Shown here: positions 16,812-26,225 of the stretch, one piece after another
Numbering within the stretch: the stretch's first letter is position 1
How the letters are laid out: each line of letters starts with the position of its first letter
NCBI RefSeq assembly: GCF_003201105.1
Contig: NZ_QICJ01000003.1
Location: 477,665 to 541,664 of the forward strand
From: Dyella sp. AtDHG13
Lineage (GTDB): Bacteria; Pseudomonadota; Gammaproteobacteria; Xanthomonadales; Rhodanobacteraceae
Direction of reading: 5' to 3'
Length of the DNA: 64,000 nucleotides
Position numbers and translations under genes: made by a program
The notes under the pieces: generated by a model
What the model was told of the DNA's origin: nothing
The model's database searches: none
The model's input: the letters and a program-made list of their open reading frames with translations, nothing else

Positions 16812-18020
16812 TTACGGCACGCCACCGTCGCGGATCAGGGCCAGGACTTCGTAGCACGCACCCATGGTGTGGTAGTCGGTCTTGCCCGCCGGGCTCTTCT
16901 CGTCGTCGTACTTGCGGTTGTCCCGCGTGAGGATGCGGAACCACGCGCCGTACTTGTGATCGACCAGATGTTCCCACGAGTACGCCCATAGCTTCTGGTA
17001 CCACGCGTCGTATTCGGGCAAGCCAGTGCGCGCATGCAGCAGGGCTGCCGCAGCCAGTGATTCGGCCTGCACCCAGAAATACTTGTCGTCGTCGCACACG
17101 GTGCCGTCCGGCGCGAAGCCATAGGCCATGCCGCCGAATTCCTTGTCCCACGAACGGGCGAGCGCGGTGTCGAACAGGTGCTTGGCGGTCACCAGCCAGT
17201 CTTCCTCGCGGCCGCGCTCCAGCAGCAGCGGTTCCATGATCAGCAGCAGCTTGGCCCATTCGGTCTGATGGCCGGGCTGGAAGCCCCACGGACGGAACAG
17301 GTGCTTGGGATTGTCGAGGTTGTATTTCCAGTCGACGTTCCAGTTCACATCGTAGTGTTCCCACACCAGGCCATCGGCCTTGGCCGCCTGGCGGCGCGTC
17401 ATGTTGTCCGCCAGCTGCAGCGCGCGTTCGAGGTAGCGCGGCTCGTCGCTGGCCTGGTAGGCGGCGAGCATCGCCTCGCACATGTGCATGTTGGCGTTCT
17501 GGCCGCGGTAGTCGGTGAACTGCCACTGGTCGTTCGCCTCGTCGCGGTACAGGCCGGCCTCGGCATCCCAGTAACGCTGCTCCAGCAGGTTCCAGGTTTC
17601 GTCCATCCACGCGCTGGCTTCGCGCACGCCGGCCTTGAGGGCGGTGGAGTAGGCGAGCAGCACGAAGGCCACGCCGTAGGCGTGGTACATGGTGTCCTCG
17701 GGCTTGCCGTCGCGGATGGTCCACGCGTAGCCACCCGTGGCGGGGTTGCGGTGCACGTCGCGCAGGTAGCGCAGGCCGTGGTGCACGGCGTCGAGGTATT
17801 CGGGCTTGCCGAATTCCATGTGCGCCATCGCGTAGTTGAAGACGAAGCGCGTGCTGCTCACCAGGTGGCGATGGCTGCGGTCGTAGATCGTGCCGTCGTC
17901 CTTGTAGTAGTGGAAGAAGCCGCCGGCCGGGTCGATGCAGTGTGGATGGTAGAAGGCCATCGTCGTGGCGATGTGCTCGCGCAGGAAGGCCTCGCTGCGG
18001 AAGTCGGGCGTGGTGGTCAT
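16812..18020 (-). CDS. AGE-family sugar isomerase/epimerase, probable D-mannose isomerase
   Basis: A 402-residue protein of the N-acylglucosamine 2-epimerase family, an (alpha/alpha)6 barrel that interconverts aldoses and ketoses or 2-epimers. Family landmarks include STRFVFNYAMAH near residue 60, PGHQTEWAKLL near 250 and the late YHTMGACYEVL with its conserved His. Context decides the likely reaction: it is translationally coupled (ATGA) to a fructokinase-like PfkB protein and lies with a sugar transporter and a GH92 alpha-mannosidase. Mannose to fructose therefore fits best; cellobiose 2-epimerase or another AGE activity cannot be excluded. It is the last gene of the operon before the terminator. 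Confidence 0.88.
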   Translation of the reverse strand: MTTTPDFRSEAFLREHIATTMAFYHPHCIDPAGGFFHYYKDDGTIYDRSHRHLVSSTRFVFNYAMAHMEFGKPEYLDAVHHGLRYLRDVHRNPATGGYAWTIRDGKPEDTMYHAYGVAFVLLAYSTALKAGVREASAWMDETWNLLEQRYWDAEAGLYRDEANDQWQFTDYRGQNANMHMCEAMLAAYQASDEPRYLERALQLADNMTRRQAAKADGLVWEHYDVNWNVDWKYNLDNPKHLFRPWGFQPGHQTEWAKLLLIMEPLLLERGREEDWLVTAKHLFDTALARSWDKEFGGMAYGFAPDGTVCDDDKYFWVQAESLAAAALLHARTGLPEYDAWYQKLWAYSWEHLVDHKYGAWFRILTRDNRKYDDEKSPAGKTDYHTMGACYEVLALIRDGGVP

Positions 18021-18994
18021 GCGTAGGTCTCCATGAAGCTCAGCACCTCGGCCTCGTCGGGAATGGCCGAGAACGAACCCTGGCGCGTCACGGTGAGCGC
18101 GCCACAGGCCGCGGCGAAGCGCAGGGCCGCATGCAGGCGGGGCAGTTCGGTGATGAGGTGATCGATGCGGTCGTCGGTGTGGTCGAGCCTGGCCAGCTGG
18201 TACAGCAGGCCGCCGACGAAGGCGTCGCCCGCGGCCGTGGTGTCCACGGCGGGCACGGCGTACACCGGCAGCTCCCCTTCCACGTCCGGATGGAACCAGC
18301 GCAGCGCGTTGGCGCCGTCGGTGATGATGACCAGGCGCGTGCGGCCTTCCCACAGTTTCTGCAGCGTGGCTTCCTCGCCGTCGACGGCGAGCCAGGCGAA
18401 TTCCTCGGCGCTCAGCTTCACTACGTCGGCCAGGTGCAGCGCCGGCCAGATCAGCGGACGCGGCTCCACGTCGCGCGGCCACAGCGCGGGACGCAGGTTC
18501 AGGTCGAAGCTGACCAGCGCGCCCGCCGCGTGCGCGCGGCGCATGCCTTCGCGCGTGGTTTCGGCCAGCGCGGGGTCGGTCATGCTGTTGGAGCAGACGT
18601 GGAACACGGCGGTTCCGTCGAAGCTCTCCGCGTGGAAGTGCATCGGGCGGAACAGCAGGTCGGCCGAAGGCGGGCGATAGAAGCTGAAGCTGCGCTCGCC
18701 GTTGCCGTCCAGCGACACGAAGGCCAGCGCGGTGTTCGCCTCGTCGGTGCGGGCAACGCCGTTGGTGTTCACGCCCGCGCGGCGCAGGCTGTCCAGCAGG
18801 AAATCGCCGAACATGTCCTTGCCGAGCATGCCGGCAAAGGCGGCCTCGCCACCCAGGCGCGCCACCGCCACGGCCACGTTGGCCGGCGCGCCGCCGGCAT
18901 AGGGAACGAAGCTGCGCGGAAACCCGGCTTCGTCGCCGCCTTCGCTATGGAAATCGATCAGTGCTTCACCGAAGCAGAGAATGGTGCGTGACAT
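18017..18994 (-). CDS. PfkB-family carbohydrate kinase, probable fructokinase
   Basis: A 325-residue ribokinase-fold kinase. The N-terminal signature is GGAPANVAVAVARLGG (residues ~34-49). The C-terminal ATP-binding signature is DTTAAGDAFVGGLL near residue 250, with the catalytic Asp. FGEALIDFHSEG at the start resembles bacterial fructokinases. In this operon it would phosphorylate the fructose made by the AGE isomerase, sending mannose carbon to fructose-6-phosphate. The stop overlaps the isomerase start, and the gap to the transporter gene is 18 bp. Confidence 0.9.
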   Translation of the reverse strand: MSRTILCFGEALIDFHSEGGDEAGFPRSFVPYAGGAPANVAVAVARLGGEAAFAGMLGKDMFGDFLLDSLRRAGVNTNGVARTDEANTALAFVSLDGNGERSFSFYRPPSADLLFRPMHFHAESFDGTAVFHVCSNSMTDPALAETTREGMRRAHAAGALVSFDLNLRPALWPRDVEPRPLIWPALHLADVVKLSAEEFAWLAVDGEEATLQKLWEGRTRLVIITDGANALRWFHPDVEGELPVYAVPAVDTTAAGDAFVGGLLYQLARLDHTDDRIDHLITELPRLHAALRFAAACGALTVTRQGSFSAIPDEAEVLSFMETYA

Positions 18995-19012
18995 CAGCGT
19001 TCGAGGCTCGAC

Positions 19013-20716
19013 TCAATGGTGGATGGCGGGCGTGGCCGGCTCGCGAACGAGCGAGCCGCGCAGGCCGTAGAAGACGATGTAGCCGTAGCAGAGCAGCGGC
19101 AGGATAAAGGCGTGCTGGATGCCCATATGGTCGGCCAGCACGCCCTGCGCCAGCGGCAGCAGCGCGCCGCCGACGATGGCCATGATCAGCAGGCTCGATG
19201 CCTTGCCGGTCAGCGGGCCCATGCGCTCGATGCCCAGCGCGAAGATGGTCGGGAACATGATGGAGTTGAACAGGCCGATGGCGATCACGCTGACCAGGGC
19301 CACCTGGCCTTGCGTGAGCATGGTGGTCAGCACCAGCAGGCCGGCGACGGCGGCGAAGGCGGCCAGCAGCTTGCGCGGGTTGATGTAGACCAGCAGCGCC
19401 GAACCGGCCAGGCGTCCCACCATCGCGCCGCCCCAGTAGTACACCACGTGGTCCGCGGCGGCCTGCTCGCTCATGTGGCCGATCTCCGGCAGCGACAGGT
19501 AGTTCACCAGGAAGCTGCCGATGGAAACCTCCGCGCCCACGTAGAAGAAGATCGCCAGCACGCCGAACAGCACGTGGCTGTGGCGCAGCGCGTCCATCAG
19601 CGTGTGATGCGAGGTGTCGGCCTGCTCGGTGGATTCGGTCAACGGCGGCAGGCGGAACAGCCACACGCCGACGGCGAGCACGAGCAGCGCGACGCCCAGG
19701 CCCAGGTAGGGCACCTGCACCAGCTGGGCCTGCTTCTGACGGTAGTCGGTGAGCTGCTGGCGCGTTTCCGGCGCCAGGCTCGCGCGCACGTTGGCCAGTT
19801 GCGCGGCGTCATGTTCGTCCAGCCGCGAGGAAGCGAGCTTGTCCAGCGCCGTGGCGAGCGTGGCGGGCGGCAGGGCGGCAAGCTGCTGCGGCGAGAGCGT
19901 CGACAGCGTGGCGAGCAGGGGCGCGCCGGAGAGACTGTCCAACACCTGCGCCATCGGGCCGGCAGGCAGCTGCACGAAGCTTGCGGCCACGTCCTGCACC
20001 GGCAGGCGATCCAGCGCCGTGGCGGAGGCATCGTTCAGCGCGGCCACCAGGCGCTCGGGCGGCGCCTGCCTGATCGCGTCGATGGTCTGCACCGCCGGCG
20101 CGTTGTTGAGGGTCTGCACCAACTGCACGGTTTCCGGCGCATTGCGCACCGCCGGCGGGATCACCACCGCCGCGGCCGAGAGGATCAGCAGGCCGCCGAA
20201 CTTCGGCCCGATGGTGGTGCCCAGCGAATTCATCGCCTGCGCCAGCGTGAGCCGGCTGGAGCTGGTGCGCTCCGGGCCCAGCAGCGCGACATACGCGTTG
20301 GCCGCCACCTGCAGCACCGTGATGCCGGTGGCGAGCACGAACAGCGCCGCGAGAAACGCGCCGTAGGAATGCAGCTGCGCCGCCGGCCAGAAACCGAAGG
20401 CGCCGACCGCGGCGATCGCCAGCCCGGCCACGATGCCCTTCTTGTAACCCAGCAGGGCGACGAGGCGGCCCGCCGGCAGCGACATCAGGAAGTACGCGCC
20501 GAAGAAGGTGAACTGCACAAGCATGGCCTGCGCGTAATTGAGTTCGAACACCGTCTTCAGGTGCGGGATCAGGATGTCGTTGAGGACGGTCAGGAACCCC
20601 CACATGAAGAAGATCGTGGTGGTCACCGCCATCGCCATCGGATAGTCGGTGTAGCGCGTCTTGCCGGTGGCCGGCGACGCGGTCGCCGACTGGACAGGTG
20701 GAGCTGCGAAGGCCAT
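19013..20716 (-). CDS. FHS-type sugar:proton symporter (MFS) with a large periplasmic insertion
   Basis: A 567-residue major facilitator of the fucose/glucose-galactose symporter group: WGFLTVLNDILIPHLK in helix 1 and LPAGRLVALLGYKKGI between helices 2 and 3. Usual members are near 410-440 residues. The extra length is one hydrophilic, Ala/Leu/Gln-rich block of about 140 residues between helices 5 and 6 (about residues 175-315, after GGLLILSAAAVV and before VPYLGLGVALLV). By topology it faces the periplasm. It reads like short helical repeats (LPPATLATALDKLASS). It would import the monosaccharide released by the GH92 mannosidase. The gap to the upstream lacI stop is 15 bp. Confidence 0.9.
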   Translation of the reverse strand: MAFAAPPVQSATASPATGKTRYTDYPMAMAVTTTIFFMWGFLTVLNDILIPHLKTVFELNYAQAMLVQFTFFGAYFLMSLPAGRLVALLGYKKGIVAGLAIAAVGAFGFWPAAQLHSYGAFLAALFVLATGITVLQVAANAYVALLGPERTSSSRLTLAQAMNSLGTTIGPKFGGLLILSAAAVVIPPAVRNAPETVQLVQTLNNAPAVQTIDAIRQAPPERLVAALNDASATALDRLPVQDVAASFVQLPAGPMAQVLDSLSGAPLLATLSTLSPQQLAALPPATLATALDKLASSRLDEHDAAQLANVRASLAPETRQQLTDYRQKQAQLVQVPYLGLGVALLVLAVGVWLFRLPPLTESTEQADTSHHTLMDALRHSHVLFGVLAIFFYVGAEVSIGSFLVNYLSLPEIGHMSEQAAADHVVYYWGGAMVGRLAGSALLVYINPRKLLAAFAAVAGLLVLTTMLTQGQVALVSVIAIGLFNSIMFPTIFALGIERMGPLTGKASSLLIMAIVGGALLPLAQGVLADHMGIQHAFILPLLCYGYIVFYGLRGSLVREPATPAIHH

Positions 20717-20731
20717 GCGTGTTTCCGAGGG

Positions 20732-21781
20732 TCAGGAAAGAGGGCAGCTGCTTTCGCGCACGACCAGTTCCACGGGCGCGATGATGGTGCCGGAGGGCGC
20801 CTGCGGATCCCGCAGACGGGCGAGGAGCATTTCCGCCGCCTGCCGTCCACGCGCGCGGGGCGCGGTGGACAGCGTGGTCAGCGAGGGCATGCTCATGGAG
20901 GCTTCGGCGATGTCGTCGAAGCCGGTGACGGCGAAGTCGCGCCCGGCCTGTCGTCCGTGCTGGTGCAGGCCGAGCATGAGGCCCAGCGCCACCGCGTCGT
21001 TGTAGCAGACGGCGGCCGTGGGCGCGGTTCCGCTTCCTTCGAACAGCGCGCCCGCGGAGCGTGCGGCGTCGGTGCGCGTGGGCGTGCTCTGCACGCGCCA
21101 CTGCGGTTCGACGGTGAGCCCGGCGGCCTGCATCGCCTGTAGATAACCCGCATGGCGCTGGCGCGTGGAACTGGCGTGGTCGTGCCCGCCGAAGAAGGCG
21201 ATGCGCCGGTGTCCCTGCGCAATCAGGTGCTCGGTGGCCTGGCGCGCGCCGCGCTCGTTGTCGAGCATCAGGCGATCCCAGTGCGCGTATTCCGGCAGCT
21301 CGCCGCCCAGTTCGCGGTTGAACAGCACCACCGGCGTATGCGTGCCCACGGCGGCGAGCACCTTGCGCGCCTCGCTGTCTTCGGCGGGCGACAGGATGAT
21401 GCCGCCGGGACCGTGCTCGATCAGCGAGCCCAGCACCGCGTGCTCGCGCTCGGCGGAGTCGCCAGTACTGCCGAGCAGGGTGACGAAACCGGCCGTGCCC
21501 AGCGTCTCGTCGACGCCGGCGGCGAATTCCGCGAAGAACGGGTTGGCCAGCTCGTTGATCACCAGGGCCACGCTGGACGACGTACGCCGGCGCAGGTTGG
21601 CCGCGGCGCGGTTGTAGACGTAGCCCTGCTTGCGCAGTTCTTCCTCTACCCTGGCGCGGGTGACCTTGTTGACGAGGGGGCTGCCGCGCAACACCAGCGA
21701 AACCGTGGCGCGGGACACACCGCAGCCCGCCGCGATGTCGTTGAGTGTGATCTTTCTACCGACCGGGGTCTGGCTTTCCAT
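20732..21781 (-). CDS. LacI-family regulator of the mannose/GH92 module
   Basis: A 349-residue LacI/GalR repressor with an N-terminal helix-turn-helix (ITLNDIAAGCGVSRATVSLVLRG, residues ~10-32) and hinge, and a periplasmic-binding-protein-like sugar domain to the C-terminus. The ATG at 21781 gives the normal spacing to the helix-turn-helix; a longer frame adds 28 residues without family features. It heads the minus-strand operon lacI-transporter-kinase-isomerase and is divergent from the GH92 gene. Two matched CG-centred operators sit in the shared promoter region, so it probably represses both directions until a mannose-derived inducer binds. Confidence 0.92.
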   Translation of the reverse strand: MESQTPVGRKITLNDIAAGCGVSRATVSLVLRGSPLVNKVTRARVEEELRKQGYVYNRAAANLRRRTSSSVALVINELANPFFAEFAAGVDETLGTAGFVTLLGSTGDSAEREHAVLGSLIEHGPGGIILSPAEDSEARKVLAAVGTHTPVVLFNRELGGELPEYAHWDRLMLDNERGARQATEHLIAQGHRRIAFFGGHDHASSTRQRHAGYLQAMQAAGLTVEPQWRVQSTPTRTDAARSAGALFEGSGTAPTAAVCYNDAVALGLMLGLHQHGRQAGRDFAVTGFDDIAEASMSMPSLTTLSTAPRARGRQAAEMLLARLRDPQAPSGTIIAPVELVVRESSCPLS

Positions 21782-21797
21782 CGCAGGCCTGGGTTGA

Positions 21798-21811
21798 TTG
21801 GAACGATCCAA
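21798..21811. promoter_or_regulatory. Predicted LacI operator, regulator-proximal
   Basis: TTGGAACGATCCAA is a near-perfect palindrome centred on CG, 17 bp before the regulator start. It matches the second site at 12 of 14 positions. CG-centred palindromes are typical LacI-family targets. Confidence 0.7.
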
Positions 21812-21902
21812 AGGTAACCGGCCGCGCGGTCGAACGGAACCGATTTCGATGGCGCGACGCAGCATGCAACGATGCCTGCATGAATGTTAGCGTGAGGCGA
21901 AA

Positions 21903-21916
21903 TTAGAACGATTCAA
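21903..21916. promoter_or_regulatory. Predicted LacI operator, GH92-proximal
   Basis: TTAGAACGATTCAA is centred on CG, 24 bp before the GH92 start. Its centre is exactly 105 bp (ten 10.5-bp helical turns) from that of the other site, which would allow a DNA loop with both sites on one face. Confidence 0.7.
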
Positions 21917-21939
21917 ATCTATTACTTTGGGGAAAGTCT

Positions 21940-24342
21940 ATGTTTGATTCGCCGTTCCGTGCCTGGCTGCCCGGTCTGCTGGCCGCCGCGGTCTCCCTGG
22001 GCCTTGCGACACCGGTTGGCGCAAGGGCTGCCGAGGGCCATGCCGCCGATGTCGACCCCCGTATCGGCACGGGCGGCGATGGCCACACCTTCCCGGGCGC
22101 CACGGTGCCTTTCGGCATGATCCAGCTGTCGCCCGACACGGCCATGCCGGACTTCAAGCATGCCTACAAGTACGCCGCCGGCTACCAGTACGGCGACAGC
22201 AGCCTGCTGGGTTTCTCGCACACGCATTTCTCCGGCTCCGGCCATTCGGACATGGGCGACGTGCTGGTGATGCCGATTGCCGGCGACGTCCGCCTGGAAC
22301 CCGGCGACGCGGCAAAGCCCGGCAGCGGCTACCGCTCGCGCTTCAGCCACGACACCGAAGTGGAGCAGGCCGGCTATTACGCCGTGACGCTGAGCGACTA
22401 CGGCGTGCGCGCCGAACTCACCGCCGGCCGCCGCATCGGCTGGCATCGCTACACCTTCCCCGCGAACAAGCCGACGCATCTGCTGCTGGATCTGCGTCCG
22501 AGCATCTACGACTACCCCGGCAAGGTGCTGTGGTCCAGCCTGCGCGTGCATGAGGACGGCACCGTCACCGGTTGCCGCACCACGCGCGGCTGGGCGCCGG
22601 GACGCGAGCTGTGCTTTGCCATGCGCTTCTCGCAGCCCCTGCAGTCGCGCACGCTCTACAACCGCGAAACCGACGTGGTCTACAAGGGCTTCAAGGGCCC
22701 GGGCCACGAGGCGGAAGACCATGACGGCCAGAGCGGCCGCGCGCTGGAAGGCGTGTTCGACTTCGGCACGCTCAAGCAGCCGCTGGGCGTGAAGGTGGCC
22801 ATCTCCACGGTGAGCGAAGCCAACGCCGTGGCCAACCTCGATGCCGAAGGCAAGGGCTGGGATTTCGATGCACGCCGCGCTGAAGCGCGCGCGGCGTGGG
22901 ACAAGGCGCTGGCGTCCATCGACGTGGAAGGCAGCAAGGACCAGCGCGTGGGCTTCTACACCTCGCTCTATCACGCGCTGCTGTCGCCGACGCTGAGCAT
23001 GGACGTCAACGGCCAGTTCCGCGGCCCTGACGGCGCCGTGCACGAAGCGGTCGACAAGAACGGCAAGTTCGAATTCCACTCCACCTGGTCGCTGTGGGAC
23101 GTCTATCGCGCGCAGCAGCCGTTGGTGGCGCTGCTGATGCCCGGGCGCAGCACCGATTTCATCCGCTCGCTGATCGCCTCGCGCGAAACCAGCCCGTTCG
23201 GCATCCTGCCGGTGTGGGCGTACCAGGGCCTGGAGACGTGGTGCATGATCGGCTACCACGCCGTGCCGGTGATCGCCGATGCCTACGTCAAGGGCGTGCG
23301 CGGCTTCGATGCGGACGCGGCGCTGAAGGCGATGGTCGCCAGCGCCACCTATGCGCCGTACGGCGATCTGGGCGATTACATGAAGCTCGGCTACGTGCCC
23401 ATCGACAAGGAGCCCGAAGCCGCCTCCAAGACGCTCGAATACGCCTACGACGACTGGTCGCTGGCGCAGATGGCCAAGGCCATGGGCCGCAAGGACATCG
23501 CCGCCACCTTCGACAAGCGCGCCGGCAACTGGCGCAACGCGTACGACCCCAAGACCGGCTTCATGCGCGCGCGCAAGAGCGACGGCAGCTTCCGCGAGCC
23601 GTTCGATCCGGATGCGGCCGGCTATGGCAGCGACTACACCGAAGGCAACGCGTGGCAGTACTCCTGGTACGTGCCGCAGGACGTCGCCGCGCTGATCAAG
23701 GCCATGGGCGGCGACCAGGCCTTCGTCACCAAGCTGGACAGCGTGTTCGAGGCCAAGGTCGACAAGTCGCACTTCGCCAACGTCGAGGACATCACCGGCC
23801 TGATCGGCTGGTACGCGCACGGCAACGAGCCCAGCCATCACCTGGCCTACCTCTACGACTATGCGGGCGTGCCGTGGCAGACGCAGAAGCGCTTGAAGCA
23901 GATCATGGACAGCCAGTACGCCACGCGTCCCGACGGCTTGGCCGGCAACGACGACCTGGGCCAGATGTCCGCCTGGTACATCTTCACCGCGCTGGGCTTC
24001 TACCCGGTGACGCCGGCCAGCGACGAGTACGCCATCGGGCGGCCGTTCGTGTCGCGCGCTACCTTGCATCTGCCCAACGGCAAGACCTTCACCGTCACGG
24101 CCGATCCGCTGGATGACGCGCACCCCTATGTCGGCGCGGTGACCCTCAACGGCAAGCCGCTGGACCGCGTCTTCCTCCGCCACGGCGAGATCGTGGCCGG
24201 CGGCGAGCTGCACTTCGCCATGCAGGCCGAGCCGAACCGGTCGTGGGGGCAGGGCGCGGGTGACCGGCCTTCGTCGATGAGCGTCTCTACGACCAAGGTC
24301 GCGGGCGCTTCCGGCGAAAGCGATGGCAAGACCCATCGATAG
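21940..24342 (+). CDS. GH92 family exo-alpha-mannosidase, secreted
   Basis: An 800-residue protein with a signal peptide (LLAAAVSLGLATPVGARA). Classic GH92 blocks follow: DPRIGTGGDGHTFPGATVPFG near residue 38, EGNAWQYSWYVPQD near 568 and GNDDLGQMSAWYIFTALGFYP near 668, the last holding the Asp pair of the calcium-dependent inverting mechanism. GH92 enzymes remove alpha-linked mannose from N-glycans or mannans in the periplasm or outside. Linkage preference cannot be read. It is divergent from the lacI-transporter-kinase-isomerase operon that would use the released mannose. Confidence 0.95.
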   Translation: MFDSPFRAWLPGLLAAAVSLGLATPVGARAAEGHAADVDPRIGTGGDGHTFPGATVPFGMIQLSPDTAMPDFKHAYKYAAGYQYGDSSLLGFSHTHFSGSGHSDMGDVLVMPIAGDVRLEPGDAAKPGSGYRSRFSHDTEVEQAGYYAVTLSDYGVRAELTAGRRIGWHRYTFPANKPTHLLLDLRPSIYDYPGKVLWSSLRVHEDGTVTGCRTTRGWAPGRELCFAMRFSQPLQSRTLYNRETDVVYKGFKGPGHEAEDHDGQSGRALEGVFDFGTLKQPLGVKVAISTVSEANAVANLDAEGKGWDFDARRAEARAAWDKALASIDVEGSKDQRVGFYTSLYHALLSPTLSMDVNGQFRGPDGAVHEAVDKNGKFEFHSTWSLWDVYRAQQPLVALLMPGRSTDFIRSLIASRETSPFGILPVWAYQGLETWCMIGYHAVPVIADAYVKGVRGFDADAALKAMVASATYAPYGDLGDYMKLGYVPIDKEPEAASKTLEYAYDDWSLAQMAKAMGRKDIAATFDKRAGNWRNAYDPKTGFMRARKSDGSFREPFDPDAAGYGSDYTEGNAWQYSWYVPQDVAALIKAMGGDQAFVTKLDSVFEAKVDKSHFANVEDITGLIGWYAHGNEPSHHLAYLYDYAGVPWQTQKRLKQIMDSQYATRPDGLAGNDDLGQMSAWYIFTALGFYPVTPASDEYAIGRPFVSRATLHLPNGKTFTVTADPLDDAHPYVGAVTLNGKPLDRVFLRHGEIVAGGELHFAMQAEPNRSWGQGAGDRPSSMSVSTTKVAGASGESDGKTHR

Positions 24343-24374
24343 ACGGTGGCGTTTGCCGGGGTGATTCTGCAAAC

Positions 24375-26225
24375 ATGCCCGACATGTTGCGCTCATCCTG
24401 GAAACTGGCGTCGACACAACGGCCCTCCGTGAAGGACCGCCTGGCCCTGCGCTGGCGGTTGGGGGGCCTCCTCGCCGCCGTGCTGGTGATCGTGGCGCTG
24501 CCCTACGTGGTCACGCGCTCCGGCTCCAGCGAAGCGATCCAGGCCAGCGAGCGCGTGACGCATTCCAGCGAGGTGAAGTCGCTCACCTACCGGATCGCCT
24601 ACGTCACGCGCGACAGCGAGGCGGCGATCTACCGCCTCATCCACGGCGATCGGGACGCGCAGGTGCGCCTGCGTGCGGAACGCGCTGCGCATGAAGCGCC
24701 CGGACTCCTGCAGCAGCTGCGCGAGATGACCCGCGACAGCCCGGACCAGCAGTCCCTGATCGGCTCGCTCAGTTCCACCGTGAGCGGTCGCCTGGCGCTG
24801 AGCGGGCAGGCCATCTTGCGGCATGACCATGGCGACGACACCGGCGCGGCCGACGCCATGCGCGACTCCGGCACGCTGTTCAAGATGGACGATCTGATCG
24901 ACGAGATCGTGCACAACGAGGACGGCAACCTGGTCACTCGCCGCGACGCGGCCAGCCGCGAATCGTTCAACAGCGAACTGGCGCTCACCATCACCGCCAT
25001 CGCCCAGGTGCTGTTGCTGGCGATCGTGGTGATCGTGTCCGAGCGGCAGATCAGCCGCCGCCTGCGCGCCGAAGTGCGCGAAGGGCAGGCGGTGCAGCGC
25101 TCGCAACTGATCGTGCAGGCGGTGCGCGAACCGATCGCGCTGCTCGACGCCAGCCTCGGCACGCTGCTGGTGAACGCTGCCTTCGGCGAGCTCTACGGCC
25201 TGCCGCCCGATTTCCGCCAGTCGCTGCCGCTCACCGAGATCGGCGATGGCGCATGGAAGGACAGCGCGCTGCTGCAGCGACTGAACGACGTGTTGCTGCT
25301 GGACCGCGAACTGTGGGACTACGAACTGATCCAGCGCACCGTGGATGGCGTGGACCGCCACGTGGTGATCAACGCCCGCCGCCTGGAGCAGGACAGCGGC
25401 GGCGATCCCGTGCTGCTGCTCACCCTGAGCGACGTGACGGCGCGCGCGCTTGTGGAACAGCAAGTGAAGGAACTCAACCGCCAGCTCGAAGGCAAGATCG
25501 AGCAGGTGTCGGACGTGAACCGCGAGCTCGAAGCCTTCAGCTACTCGGTGTCGCACGACCTGCGCGCGCCGCTGCGCCATATCAGCGGTTTCGCCGGCAA
25601 GTTGCAGCAGCACCTGGGCGACACCGCGGACGAACGCTCGCGCCACTACATCGAGGTGATCAACGACGCCGCCAAGCGCATGGCCTTGCTCATCGAGGAC
25701 CTGCTGGTGTTCTCGCGCCTGGGCCGCGGCGCCTTGCGCCTGCAGCCGGTGGACATGCAGTCGCTGGCCGACGAGGCGCGCGCGCTGGCCGAGACGGATG
25801 CGCACGGGCGGCACATCGTGTGGTCCATCGCGCCGCTGCCCATCGTCATCGGCGACGAGAACATGCTGCGCACGGTGTGGCAGAACCTGCTCGGCAACGC
25901 GGTGAAATACACCGGCAAGTGCGAGGTGGCGCGCATCGACGTGGACGTGCAGCGCCATCGCGACGGCAGCTACGAATTCGTGGTGAGCGACAACGGCGCC
26001 GGTTTCGACATGCAGTATGCGGGTAAACTGTTCGGCGTGTTCCAGCGGCTGCACCGTGCCTCCGAATTTCCCGGCAACGGCATCGGCCTGGCCAACGTGC
26101 GTCGCATCGTGACCCGACACGGCGGGCGCGTCTGGGCCGATGCCCAGCCGGGGCAGGGAGCGCGCTTCCATTTCAGCCTGCCGTCTTCGGACCTCGCAGA
26201 GAGCTTTTCGCAGAGGCGCCCATGA
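24375..26225 (+). CDS. Membrane sensor histidine kinase with CHASE3-like input and PAS-like domain
   Basis: A 616-residue kinase. Two membrane helices (residues ~33-52 and ~200-222) flank a helical extracytoplasmic domain of CHASE3 type. A PAS-like domain (~245-360) and a coiled coil lead to the HisKA domain with phospho-accepting His near residue 393 (FSYSVSHDLRAPLRH). The HATPase domain has an N box (QNLLGNAVKYTG) and G boxes (DNGAGFD, GNGIGLANVRR). The layout is of phytochrome-like kinases that pair with small Rcp1-type regulators, and exactly such a gene follows with an ATGA overlap. The signal is unknown. Confidence 0.9.
   Translation: MPDMLRSSWKLASTQRPSVKDRLALRWRLGGLLAAVLVIVALPYVVTRSGSSEAIQASERVTHSSEVKSLTYRIAYVTRDSEAAIYRLIHGDRDAQVRLRAERAAHEAPGLLQQLREMTRDSPDQQSLIGSLSSTVSGRLALSGQAILRHDHGDDTGAADAMRDSGTLFKMDDLIDEIVHNEDGNLVTRRDAASRESFNSELALTITAIAQVLLLAIVVIVSERQISRRLRAEVREGQAVQRSQLIVQAVREPIALLDASLGTLLVNAAFGELYGLPPDFRQSLPLTEIGDGAWKDSALLQRLNDVLLLDRELWDYELIQRTVDGVDRHVVINARRLEQDSGGDPVLLLTLSDVTARALVEQQVKELNRQLEGKIEQVSDVNRELEAFSYSVSHDLRAPLRHISGFAGKLQQHLGDTADERSRHYIEVINDAAKRMALLIEDLLVFSRLGRGALRLQPVDMQSLADEARALAETDAHGRHIVWSIAPLPIVIGDENMLRTVWQNLLGNAVKYTGKCEVARIDVDVQRHRDGSYEFVVSDNGAGFDMQYAGKLFGVFQRLHRASEFPGNGIGLANVRRIVTRHGGRVWADAQPGQGARFHFSLPSSDLAESFSQRRP

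Noticed and set aside
19016..21142. 708-residue plus-strand ORF opposite the transporter and LacI genes
   Set aside because: Extremely His/Gln/Arg/Gly-rich with no motifs; it is the antisense shadow of two recognised genes.
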